DNA of 64,000 nt, taken from NCBI GenBank assembly GCA_017446685.1, contig JAFSQI010000010.1, positions 1 to 64,000 on the forward strand, read 5' to 3'. Numbering within the stretch: the stretch's first letter is position 1; every line of letters starts with the position of its first letter. Positions 10,242-18,984 of this stretch are shown piece after piece. Under the pieces are notes generated by a model that saw nothing but the letters and a program-made list of their open reading frames with translations, was not told the origin of the DNA and ran no database searches. The stretch is from Butyrivibrio sp. (GTDB taxonomy: Bacteria > Bacillota > Clostridia > Lachnospirales > Lachnospiraceae). The translations under genes were made by a program, and so were the position numbers.

Positions 10242-11192
10242 TTACTTTATAAGTACTCCGTTCTCATCGAAGGTATACTTCACAAACCAGCGCACCATTG
10301 TTGTTCCCTTGACCATATGTCCCTGAGCATCAAAATAATGTCTTCCATCGTCAAGATCAACAAAATTTGATTTAACCATCGCACCTTTTTCATTGAAATA
10401 ATAATCATAGCCATCAATTGTCACAACTTTATTGATTGCTTCTACACCATTATCAGCAAAATAATATGTTACTCCCCACTTAGTCATAAAGCCTTTGGTC
10501 ATATGATAATTTGCATCAAAATAGTATTTATAGCCATCAATTGTTGCAAAGTCACTCTTAACAGCAGCTCCGTTTGAAGGCTTGAAATAGTAAGTATAAC
10601 CATCAATTGTATGAAGACCTCTTATTTTTGTTCCATCTTCAAGAACATAATACAGTGCTCCCCATTTGGTCTGTAGCTTCGCCTTCAGCTCTTCTTTTCC
10701 ACCTACTGTAAGCGTATCTTCCAGAACTGTACTTTTTACCAGATCTGAATCCTCATTGGAAATTGAAAATACATGTGTCTTAATAGCAGTTTCCTGCTCA
10801 TCAATTCCCTCAGCAACTGAAAATGTAAGAGTCAAAAGATTTCCTGATACACTTGTCTGCTCATCATTTACAAATGCAAATGACACGCCGCTTTCATCTC
10901 CACTTACATATTCTTCAAAAAAATCTGTATCAGCAAAACTGATTTCCTGCTTTTCATCGACAAATGTAAGTACCTCCGGATCGAACAATACAGCTACTCG
11001 ACCGTCTGTAACCTCTGTCTCATCAAGATTTATTTTGTATGTTACAAGCTGCTTTCCGGGATTTCCAGATACTTCAGCTTCTGTATGTACAACTTCGAAA
11101 TCTGCTGCCTTTGCAGAAGCCGGAGCAAAAGCTGCAGAAAGAGCGAAAGCTGTCAATCCGAGAACGAATGCTCTACTCATATTTTTAATCAT
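10242..11192 (-). CDS. Secreted cohesin-like protein with cell-wall-binding repeats
   Basis: The product has a signal peptide (IKNMSRAFVLGLTAFALS, ending near AKAADF), then a beta-rich module of about 130 residues that resembles the cohesin/CBM-like fold: VSGNPGKQLVTYKI, VAVLFDPEVLTFV and LLTLTFSVAEGI follow the cohesin pattern. The C-terminal half holds five or more glucan/choline-binding-type repeats of about 20-25 residues (TIDGYTYYF, TIDGYKYYF, TIDGYDYYF, DDGRHYF), which commonly attach proteins to the cell wall. The start at 11192 overlaps the stop of the protease gene by 8 bases (ATGATTAA), with GGAGG upstream, so translation is coupled. The cohesin assignment rests on pattern only. Confidence 0.75.
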   Translation of the reverse strand: MIKNMSRAFVLGLTAFALSAAFAPASAKAADFEVVHTEAEVSGNPGKQLVTYKINLDETEVTDGRVAVLFDPEVLTFVDEKQEISFADTDFFEEYVSGDESGVSFAFVNDEQTSVSGNLLTLTFSVAEGIDEQETAIKTHVFSISNEDSDLVKSTVLEDTLTVGGKEELKAKLQTKWGALYYVLEDGTKIRGLHTIDGYTYYFKPSNGAAVKSDFATIDGYKYYFDANYHMTKGFMTKWGVTYYFADNGVEAINKVVTIDGYDYYFNEKGAMVKSNFVDLDDGRHYFDAQGHMVKGTTMVRWFVKYTFDENGVLIK

Positions 11193-14100
11193 CCTTCTCT
11201 CCTCCCAATTTATCTTCATTTGTAGCTTCTTCTGAAGATGCCTTCGCACCTGATTCTGAATTATCTACTTTTTCATATGATGCTTCATCTGTTGCAGCAT
11301 CACTTTTTACCTCATCTACTGAAATGACTGTTGCTGCAGCATCTTCATTTTTGCTGCTTTCTTTAACTTCGGCAACTACCGGTGCATTCTTTTCCTCTGA
11401 TACTGTATTGCTGGTAGTTTCTTTTTCTTTGTTTTCTTCAGCAACTGCATTTTCTTCAGAATTCTTAGGGTTATTACCATTTATTTTATAAATACTCTCA
11501 TTTCCGGCATAGTCTAATACATCAATATAGAAGTTTCCTTCAGCTACATCGATAGTAACAACTGCTTCTGCACCCTTTTCCTTCTGATTTACAGCATATC
11601 TGCCTAAGACTTTTTTGCCTGTATTATCAATTACAAGAACTGCAGCAGTATATCTGTCGTCCTTAACAGTGATACTTGCCTTATTATCTTCTTCATTATT
11701 AATACTTAAAAGTTCAGGCGCTGTATTATCAATTGCAAGAGGAGTTGACATATAGAGACCTTTTCCTGTAAGTGTAGAAGGATCCTCAACATTGTCATAG
11801 TGGCTAGGAACGGCTTCAAGAGTTATAACTACTTCAGTTCCATCTGCAAGAGCATTTCCCTCCGCATCAGTTCCCTTCCAGTTAAGCTCCTGATTCTGCA
11901 TGTAATTTGTCCACTTGCCCTGATATACAAATGAAGCGTAGTTCTCATATTCAACATTCTTGAAGTATACTTCATCTGTATTTTTATCTGTAATAGTAAC
12001 AATTACTCTATTAGCATTTCTGATAAGTGAATAATACTGTGATCCTATAACAGTTCCATTTGCTGTGCTTATAGCATTTCTGTCAGGAATATACTCTGAA
12101 TCTGTAACATAACCATTTGGAGTATACAAGTATTCATTCTCTTCGCTCATATCTCCATCCGGGAAATATGAAAGGAAGTTTGTTCTTGTAAGTCCGCAAT
12201 ATGTCTGTCCACTGTAATCCGGATTATGAACTGCTTCCATGAAATCATAAGGTTCATACATTGATGAATCCATCCAGCTTCCGTAGAACGCAAGGAATGG
12301 AACTGACATATCAACCTTTCCGTTTACATAGATAAATCCATCTACATACATGCCGTTCTCAAATCCGGCAAGGTATTCTCTGTCACTGTCTGAAAGAGAA
12401 ATCTGTACATCAATTCTTGTGCTATCCTTAACACGAACTGCTTTAAGTGAAAGATCGATAGCTGAATCCCCACCATTTATCTGTTTTCCGAAAAGATATA
12501 CATCCTTTGTGTTTACAACACCATCTTCATTAAAGTCAAAATACTCTTCAGCCTCTGAAACAGCATCAGATGAAGCTGAACCATTTACAACTTTAAGAAG
12601 ATAACTTCTGTCATTTACATCAACTGTTCCATCTTCATTAAGGTCATATACAAGCTTTGAATCACTTGCCACAAGAGATACTGCAGGATTAAGAACATGT
12701 GATGATCCAATAAAGAAATTAAGTCCATTGGATTCATAAATCTGCTCGGTTAATACTGAAGAATCAAGCACATAGAACTGATCCTCATCAGTCATGTTAT
12801 AAATGTCAAAAGAAAAACTGTAATTACCGCTTCTCTCAGGATCATCACCAAGAACTGCCTTTACCTTACCATCATTTCCATCTTTATTTCCAACAAGGAT
12901 GTATGCAGGTGATGTTACTGCATTATAAATATTTGCAAGTCCTGCTCCCTGTGATCTTGGTGAATACTCAGGTGCAGACATATCATTGTCCTCATGAAGA
13001 GGAATAGCTGTACTCATAAGAAGAGACTGAGCAAGAGTGCGAACTGAAAGCCCGGTTCTGCCTGCAAGATCATTCTCACGAATATACTGCTCAACGAGTG
13101 CACTCTGACCTGATATAGAAGGAGCTGCCATGGAAGTTCCGCTCATAACTCCGTAAGTTCCATCATCAGTTGTAGAATAGATATTTCCGCCGGGTGCTGT
13201 GATTTCAGGCTTAAGATCAAGTGAACCAGGAACACCGTAGGATGAGAAATCACTCATTGTATATCCATCTGCTACATCACGTTTAACTGCGAGGCCTGCG
13301 CATACAACAATTGTTCCTTCATATACTGTGTCAGAAACTTTTGTTGCAGTAGGTAAAATAGAAAGAGCATCTGCCAAAGTAATTGAAGCTGCAGGAATTT
13401 CTGCTGTACTGCCACTAAGAGACATTGAAATTGTTCCTGACTGATTATTGTATATAATAACAGCTTTAGCTCCGGCTTCTGCCGCATTCATATGCTTTTC
13501 TGTAAATGTAATAGATCCACGGCTTACAAATACAATCTTATCTTTTACATCAATTCCTTCATAATCAGAAGCCTGTCCGATACCGTCGATGAATACAAAA
13601 GGATACTCTGTACCGCTGTTATCCCCTGAAAGATCCATAGTTGTCAAAGAAGGAGCCGGTGCGCCTGAACCATCATTAAAGAAAAGCTGCTTTCCGTCAA
13701 CTGTCTCAATATAATTGCCTACAAGTCCACTGTTTACGGCACTTGCTACAGTAAAAGCATTTGTGTATGATCCCGGAGAACCTACTGTATCCTGATTTAC
13801 GTCAGAGGTAAGGTTTGCTCCGTATGTAGATTCGTCTGACCAGCGACCTGCGTTTCCGGCAGAAATTGATACTACAGTGCTGCTTCCGCTGAGCTTATCA
13901 AATATCTCATTGATGTATGTCTCTGAATCAGAAGAATATCCGGCTGCAGATGAACCAAGACTAAGGTTAATTACATCAGCCTTAAGCAAAATAGCATCCT
14001 CAATAGCAGCCATATAGTCATCACTATATGCTCCGCCACCTGTACCAAATACTTTCATGGTAATGAGCTGTGCATCAGGAGCGATACCAACAACGCCTAC

Positions 14101-15390
14101 TTCCTGCCTGGAATATCCTGTTTCTGAGGAAGCATCAGGAACATAATAGTTTGCTGTTGAAATACCTGATACATGTGTACCATGGTCACCCTGTTCATCA
14201 TTATCATGTGTAACATCAAGGTTTTTATCAACATAGTTAAATGCAAAAGGAATCTTTTCACTTAAATAGAGCTGATCGGCGCTAAGTCCTGTACTCCTCT
14301 GAGATGCATTAAGATTAGGAAGTACAGAAGCAATTTCTTCTGTTCCAAGAAGAGAATATGCATCAACAGTCTTTCCTGCAGCTTCAGCAGTCTCATTAAG
14401 ATGCGCCTCAAATGCACCTTCATCAAAAGATGGATGATCAGCATCAATACCTGTATCAATGATTGCTATTCTTGTACCTGCACCGGTATATCCTGCTGCC
14501 CATGTAGAATAACTTCCAACCATATCACCTGATGTAATTGTCATCGGATCAGAAGTTGTCTGAGGATCATATTTCTGTGCAACGTAAACAGCTTCAACTC
14601 CGTCTACATTAACAATGCTTTCAATATCTTTATATGCAACATCAGCAGATACCGCATTTGTGATAATTGAAAAATTATAGTTTACCTCAAGCTCCTCTCC
14701 ATCAAGTGCTTCAGAACTGATTTTATCAATGGTTTCTTCCTGATCAGCAATGATATTCTCAGACAGATTCATTGCCTGATTATTATCCGCAAGATCTTCT
14801 GTATCATAGCCCTGATCAAGGACGCTATCCCCCTCCATTACAATAATTACACGGGTCTGCTCATCAGGATTCTTAGCTTCAACCGGAACATCTGCTTTTT
14901 CTTCCTGACTTACTTTATCTTCAACTGAAACGCCTTCTTTCTCAGCATCAACTTTTTCAAACAGAGAACTATCCCCATTTAACTTCTCTGTGCTTGAAGA
15001 ACTTGCTGCATCTGATGACTCTACAGATGAAGCCTTAACTGAAGCATCTGAAGATGAAGCTTCTGCCGATTTTACACTTGATTTCTCACCTGCCGCCTCA
15101 TTAGAAATTTCTGTTGAAGCCTCACTACTTACTTCATCATCTTTCTGATTCTTTACTTCTGAAGAAGCTAAAGAAGCTGCATCTGAATCCGCTGCATCAC
15201 CATCTGTTGACGCAGCATCTTCAGTACTTGCTTCAACAGATGCTGAAACTGATGCATCTGACTCGGAACTGCCAGAAAAAGATGCAGCAGTTTCCCCAGT
15301 CGTTGCACTTGCAGTAACAGCACTTGACATAGCTAAAGAAGCGCTTAATACAACTGCAAGAGCCTTAGCGGGTCCCACATTTTTTTTCAT
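11185..15390 (-). CDS. Large secreted subtilisin-like (S8) protease with internal dockerin-like pair
   Basis: The 1401-residue protein has a signal peptide, a Ser/Ala/Glu/Asp-rich spacer (about 30-165), an I9-like propeptide (TRVIIVMEGDS to GVEAVYVAQ) and an S8 catalytic domain: Asp in IAIIDTGIDADHPSF (about 311), His in DHGTHVSGIS (about 403) and Ser in SGTSMAAPSISG (about 753). A PA-type insert lies between His and Ser. Near residues 912-965 are two Ca-binding loops, DLNEDGTVDVND and DFNEDGVVNTKD, that match a dockerin type I pair. The C-terminus is a long acidic low-complexity tail without LPXTG. The ATG at 15390 has GGAGG upstream. Family relatives are lactocepin/C5a-peptidase-type surface proteases. 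Confidence 0.92.
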   Translation of the reverse strand: MKKNVGPAKALAVVLSASLAMSSAVTASATTGETAASFSGSSESDASVSASVEASTEDAASTDGDAADSDAASLASSEVKNQKDDEVSSEASTEISNEAAGEKSSVKSAEASSSDASVKASSVESSDAASSSSTEKLNGDSSLFEKVDAEKEGVSVEDKVSQEEKADVPVEAKNPDEQTRVIIVMEGDSVLDQGYDTEDLADNNQAMNLSENIIADQEETIDKISSEALDGEELEVNYNFSIITNAVSADVAYKDIESIVNVDGVEAVYVAQKYDPQTTSDPMTITSGDMVGSYSTWAAGYTGAGTRIAIIDTGIDADHPSFDEGAFEAHLNETAEAAGKTVDAYSLLGTEEIASVLPNLNASQRSTGLSADQLYLSEKIPFAFNYVDKNLDVTHDNDEQGDHGTHVSGISTANYYVPDASSETGYSRQEVGVVGIAPDAQLITMKVFGTGGGAYSDDYMAAIEDAILLKADVINLSLGSSAAGYSSDSETYINEIFDKLSGSSTVVSISAGNAGRWSDESTYGANLTSDVNQDTVGSPGSYTNAFTVASAVNSGLVGNYIETVDGKQLFFNDGSGAPAPSLTTMDLSGDNSGTEYPFVFIDGIGQASDYEGIDVKDKIVFVSRGSITFTEKHMNAAEAGAKAVIIYNNQSGTISMSLSGSTAEIPAASITLADALSILPTATKVSDTVYEGTIVVCAGLAVKRDVADGYTMSDFSSYGVPGSLDLKPEITAPGGNIYSTTDDGTYGVMSGTSMAAPSISGQSALVEQYIRENDLAGRTGLSVRTLAQSLLMSTAIPLHEDNDMSAPEYSPRSQGAGLANIYNAVTSPAYILVGNKDGNDGKVKAVLGDDPERSGNYSFSFDIYNMTDEDQFYVLDSSVLTEQIYESNGLNFFIGSSHVLNPAVSLVASDSKLVYDLNEDGTVDVNDRSYLLKVVNGSASSDAVSEAEEYFDFNEDGVVNTKDVYLFGKQINGGDSAIDLSLKAVRVKDSTRIDVQISLSDSDREYLAGFENGMYVDGFIYVNGKVDMSVPFLAFYGSWMDSSMYEPYDFMEAVHNPDYSGQTYCGLTRTNFLSYFPDGDMSEENEYLYTPNGYVTDSEYIPDRNAISTANGTVIGSQYYSLIRNANRVIVTITDKNTDEVYFKNVEYENYASFVYQGKWTNYMQNQELNWKGTDAEGNALADGTEVVITLEAVPSHYDNVEDPSTLTGKGLYMSTPLAIDNTAPELLSINNEEDNKASITVKDDRYTAAVLVIDNTGKKVLGRYAVNQKEKGAEAVVTIDVAEGNFYIDVLDYAGNESIYKINGNNPKNSEENAVAEENKEKETTSNTVSEEKNAPVVAEVKESSKNEDAAATVISVDEVKSDAATDEASYEKVDNSESGAKASSEEATNEDKLGGEKDD

Positions 15391-15445
15391 ACACTTTTCC
15401 TCCATAAAAATTTTAAATATAAAAACACACTTATGTAGTGCGAAT

Positions 15446-16111
15446 TTATCTCTTTTTATTTCCTAAGAACACAAAAGCAACAGCACATAAAAGAAGAACT
15501 ATCCCCACAACGCCAAACACTGCCGTATTACTTTTTCCATTACCTTTATCTTCAGTCTCTGCAACTTTCACTGTAGAGGTCTCTATTTCACTGCTTTCCA
15601 GCGATATATTATCTGTAGAATCCTCCTGTCCGCCGTCACGAATTTCAGTATCATCTTCTATAGCAGATTCTTCCCCATCTTCTGCTATTTCCGAATATTC
15701 ATCTGAGCTTTTTAGTTCCGTGCTTTCCAACGTTTCTGCACTTTCCTGAGCTTTTGCAGGATCTGCATTTTCTGTAAGATTCGCAGCTTCATTAACCTTG
15801 ACTTTTTTTACAATTTCAAGCTTTTCAATCTGCTTTCTCTGGGATGTCGTAACTACAATCACAACAGCATTTCCGGATGTATCCTTCCTTGTAACCTCAA
15901 GACTTTGCCCCTCTAAGACCGTTTTCTCAATAGCCACAATACCATCTTCTATAGAAACTCCATCATTAAAAGTTACATAAACATGTTCTGTCACATCCTG
16001 ATTCTCGGAAACTTCTTCATTGGTATCTGCACTATTCAGCTTATTGCTTTCATCTTTTGTTTCAACATCCAGCTCTAAACCATCAACTTTTTCTACAGTA
16101 AATGAACTCAT
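15446..16111 (-). CDS. C-terminally membrane-anchored protein, possible protease propeptide/inhibitor relative
   Basis: This 221-residue protein has no N-terminal signal peptide. Residues about 40-110 form a compact region (VYVTFNDGVSIEDGIVAIEK to IVKKVKVNEAANL) whose ending resembles I9 propeptides of subtilases, though the match is weak. A strongly acidic Ser/Glu/Asp stretch follows, then a single transmembrane helix (VFGVVGIVLLLCAVAFVFLG) and the tail NKKR. It precedes the S8 protease gene on the same strand with 55 bases between. A role in anchoring, folding or restraining the protease is inferred from position only. Confidence 0.65.
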   Translation of the reverse strand: MSSFTVEKVDGLELDVETKDESNKLNSADTNEEVSENQDVTEHVYVTFNDGVSIEDGIVAIEKTVLEGQSLEVTRKDTSGNAVVIVVTTSQRKQIEKLEIVKKVKVNEAANLTENADPAKAQESAETLESTELKSSDEYSEIAEDGEESAIEDDTEIRDGGQEDSTDNISLESSEIETSTVKVAETEDKGNGKSNTAVFGVVGIVLLLCAVAFVFLGNKKR

Positions 16112-16343
16112 ATTTCTCCCCTATAAAACCTGAATATTATTAAATTAAACATTAATTATCTGACAAAACTAGCATTATTTAAAGCGCCAATCCATTAGCA
16201 CTTTTAAGCATTAAAGTGTATCGGTATAAAAAATTGGAGTGCTTTTAACATCTCCATGTTTTACAGTTTACGGGGGATATTAATTTAAGTCAAGAAAATA
16301 TTAAGAATTTCTAAAAAAATTATTAATCAATTGGTTTTTGGGC

Positions 16344-16384
16344 AAAAAAATACCCCGAACAGTAGAAGCTTCTACCATTCAGGG
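16344..16384 (-). terminator. Terminator of the DUF6465 gene
   Basis: CCCTGAATGGTAGAAG and CTTCTACTGTTCGGGG form a long stem around an AAGCTT centre, followed on the minus strand by TATTTTTTTG. The remaining bases 16112-16343 are AT-rich and probably hold the promoter of the surface-protein operon; TTGTCA near 16165 could be its -35 box. Confidence 0.8.
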
Positions 16385-16408
16385 ACTAGCATTTATCCGT
16401 TTGAACAA

Positions 16409-16816
16409 TTATAAACCGTACTGATTGTGCTCTTCGTCATTTAATACGAAGTAAACTGTATTCTCCTCAGGTTTAACATAAAGATCAAGCTTCTTAATGT
16501 CTTCAGCCTTTTTACCCATATCGTAAATACATACATTCTGAGCATTCTCTACAAGAGTATCAAAAGTAACATTCTTGTCAGCATACTGAAGTACGATATT
16601 AGCCTTAACCTCAGCCTTTACTTCTTCCTTTTCAACCGGCTTCTTAACAGCCTTTGTTTCCTCTGTCTTTTTTACTGCAGGTTTCTTTGCTTCAGTCTTA
16701 GTAACCTTCTTAACAGCAGGCTTCTTAACCTCTTCTTTTGCAACAGATACTACAGTATCCTTTTCAGCTGTTACAGCCTGTGATGACGCTTTAGCATTTT
16801 TCTTCTTTGCTGGCAT
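16409..16816 (-). CDS. DUF6465 family protein
   Basis: The 135-residue protein has a Lys/Ala/Glu-rich repetitive N-terminus (AKKPAVKK and variants, about residues 1-75), probably disordered, followed by a compact domain of about 60 residues (ANIVLQYADKNVTFDTLVEN to LNDEEHNQYGL). The latter matches my memory of DUF6465, a domain common in Lachnospiraceae with no known role. The start at 16816 (MPAKKK) is chosen for its GGAGGGG site; an in-frame ATG 27 bases upstream lacks one. The Lys/Ala-rich arm could bind nucleic acid, but this is a guess. Confidence 0.75.
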   Translation of the reverse strand: MPAKKKNAKASSQAVTAEKDTVVSVAKEEVKKPAVKKVTKTEAKKPAVKKTEETKAVKKPVEKEEVKAEVKANIVLQYADKNVTFDTLVENAQNVCIYDMGKKAEDIKKLDLYVKPEENTVYFVLNDEEHNQYGL

Positions 16817-16912
16817 TCTATTTCCCCTCCTCATATTGCACATGAATCCAATATCTCGTTAAAAGAATAAAGTCATTTACGAAATAGAGTTTACACTCAT
16901 TAATGCCCATTG

Positions 16913-17746
16913 TCAACGCATTCCAAAGTAAATTAAAACAACAAGTCCAAGAACTATGCGGTATACACCAAACACCTTGAAGTCATGTCTGCGAATATAG
17001 GACATCAGGAAGCGTATAACCGCTACAGATACCACAAATGCTACAATCATACCGACTATCAGTATCATAATCTCGTTGCCAGCCATGGTTCCATCATACT
17101 TCAAAACTTTAAGAAGGCTTGCACCTGCCATTACAGGGATAGCAAGATAAAAAGTATACTCTGCAGCTACAGTCCTGGCCACGCCAATCATAAGAGCTCC
17201 TACAATTGTAGCACCTGATCTTGATGTTCCCGGGAATACTGCAGCAAGTACCTGGAAAAGACCTATGTAGAAAGCTGTTTTATATGTAATCTCAGAAACA
17301 GAGTTAATCTTAAAATCTTTTCCCTTTTTCATTGTTTCAATCACAATAAATGCAATACCAAATACTATAAGTGCAATCGCTACACAAGGTCCATTGTAAA
17401 AAAGTGCATCGAACACGTCATCAAAAAGAATTCCTATTATCGCTGCCGGTACACATGAAATCAAAATTTTTATCCAGAGCTGCCACACATCCATCCTGTT
17501 TACCCTGTGCTGCACTCTCGCCTCTTTTGAGAGATCGAAGGGAAAAATCTTATTCCAGTACAACAAAACTACCGCAAGAATTGCACCAAGCTGAATGACT
17601 ACCAAAAAGAGATTCCAGAACTCCGGACTAACATCCATTTTCACAAACTCTTCCAAAAGAATCATGTGTCCTGTAGAACTTACAGGAAGCCACTCAGTAA
17701 TACCTTCTACAATTCCAAAAAGAATTGCTTTCAAAAAATCCAACAT
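16913..17746 (-). CDS. uppP: Undecaprenyl-diphosphatase UppP (BacA)
   Basis: UppP is an integral membrane enzyme that dephosphorylates undecaprenyl diphosphate, recycling the lipid carrier of peptidoglycan synthesis; overproduction gives bacitracin resistance. The two family motifs are present: EGITEWLPVSSTGH near the N-terminus and PGTSRSGATIVGALMIG in the middle. The 277 residues contain about eight hydrophobic helices, the usual size. It is the last gene of a tightly spaced run, 19 bases after the aminotransferase gene. Confidence 0.96.
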   Translation of the reverse strand: MLDFLKAILFGIVEGITEWLPVSSTGHMILLEEFVKMDVSPEFWNLFLVVIQLGAILAVVLLYWNKIFPFDLSKEARVQHRVNRMDVWQLWIKILISCVPAAIIGILFDDVFDALFYNGPCVAIALIVFGIAFIVIETMKKGKDFKINSVSEITYKTAFYIGLFQVLAAVFPGTSRSGATIVGALMIGVARTVAAEYTFYLAIPVMAGASLLKVLKYDGTMAGNEIMILIVGMIVAFVVSVAVIRFLMSYIRRHDFKVFGVYRIVLGLVVLIYFGMR

Positions 17747-17765
17747 AACTTTACCTCTTAATTAT

Positions 17766-18956
17766 TTATTTACCATAAACTTCAGACACAAACTTTCTTA
17801 GTCTGTCCATGGCTCTTACTACCTTTTCTGTGTCAATGCAGTAAGCCATTCTGAAGAATCCTGGCGCACCAAATCCGTCTGTAGGTACAAAGATAAGATC
17901 GTAGTCTTTAGCTTTTTTGCAGAACTCGATAGAGCTCTCTTCAAGTGCCTTTGGCATAATGTAAAATGTTCCGCCGGGCTTAACCACAGTAAACCCGAGC
18001 TCTACAAGAGTATCATAAATGATATTCATATTTGTCTCATATACAGAAAGATCTGCTGTCATGCCGCAAACCTTGGCAACTGCCTGCTGAATTATTGATG
18101 GAGGGCAGTTGTGACCTGTTCCTCTTGAAATCTGTCCACACATAGGAACTATAAAATCAGCCCCGTCACATGCAGGATTTACAGCAACATAGCCGATTCT
18201 TTCTCCCGGAAGTGAAAGCGACTTTGAGAAAGAATAACAGCTCAAAGTATTTGCATAAAACTTAGAAACATAAGGAGCATCTGCACCTTTAAAGACAATT
18301 TCTCTGTAAGGTTCATCAGAAATAAGATAAACAGTATGTCCATACTCCTTTGACTTCATTTCAAGGAAATCAGCCAGTTTCTTGAGTGTTTCCGTAGAAT
18401 AAGCAACACCTGACGGATTATTTGGAGTATTGATAAGTACCGCCATTACATTCTCATTCATCATCTCTTCAAACTTGCTGAAATTTATCTGAAAAGACTC
18501 AGTGTCTGCCGGAACTATGCGAAGCGTCACTCCCGCACCGGTAATATACGGTCCGTATTCAGGAAAATAAGGAGCAAATGTAATAAGCTCATCTCCGGGC
18601 TGTGTCACAGCTCTAACCGCATGAGCAATTGCACCTGCAGCACCTGTTGTGGGAAAAATATGCTCAGGTCCATAATTCATTCCAAAGCGTTCATTCAGTG
18701 ACTTAGCAATCTTTTCTTTATAGAGCGGATTACCAAGACTTGGAGTATAACCGTGAAGTGTCATCGTATCCTCAGTCTCAAGGAGTCTTATCATCTCATC
18801 TGTAAACTCTTTTGGAACTGCAACACTTGGATTTCCAAGGCTAAAATCAAATACATTTTCATAACCGATTTCTTTTCCCCTTGCAGTAGCATACTCAGAC
18901 AGTTCTCTTATAACTGACTTAGCGCCAAGCATACTCTTGTAATTCTCGTTGATCAT
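17766..18956 (-). CDS. PLP-dependent class I/II aminotransferase (aspartate aminotransferase-like)
   Basis: Fold type I aminotransferase of about 396 residues. Seen motifs are FDFSLGNPSVAVP, TTGAAGAIAHA, NTPNNPSGVAYS, ISDEPYREI and the PLP lysine in SFSKSLSLPGERIGY. The final region carries GFFRMAYC, with the substrate-carboxylate-binding Arg. The amino-acid substrate cannot be fixed from sequence. The start at 18956 (MINENYK) has AGGAGGAG upstream; an ATG 21 bases earlier has none. The gene lies between MATE and uppP genes with short gaps, which says little about its substrate. Confidence 0.88.
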   Translation of the reverse strand: MINENYKSMLGAKSVIRELSEYATARGKEIGYENVFDFSLGNPSVAVPKEFTDEMIRLLETEDTMTLHGYTPSLGNPLYKEKIAKSLNERFGMNYGPEHIFPTTGAAGAIAHAVRAVTQPGDELITFAPYFPEYGPYITGAGVTLRIVPADTESFQINFSKFEEMMNENVMAVLINTPNNPSGVAYSTETLKKLADFLEMKSKEYGHTVYLISDEPYREIVFKGADAPYVSKFYANTLSCYSFSKSLSLPGERIGYVAVNPACDGADFIVPMCGQISRGTGHNCPPSIIQQAVAKVCGMTADLSVYETNMNIIYDTLVELGFTVVKPGGTFYIMPKALEESSIEFCKKAKDYDLIFVPTDGFGAPGFFRMAYCIDTEKVVRAMDRLRKFVSEVYGK

Positions 18957-18984
18957 ACTGTTTCTCCTCCTGTTCAAAAAATCC

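Noticed and set aside
10666..11235. Open frame opposite the cohesin-like gene
   Set aside because: Ser/Thr-rich shadow of the real gene on the other strand, with no start signals.
16185..16255. TTAGCACT and GAGTGCTTTT, which look like CIRCE halves
   Set aside because: They are about 45 bases apart instead of nine and the second half departs from the consensus, so no CIRCE.
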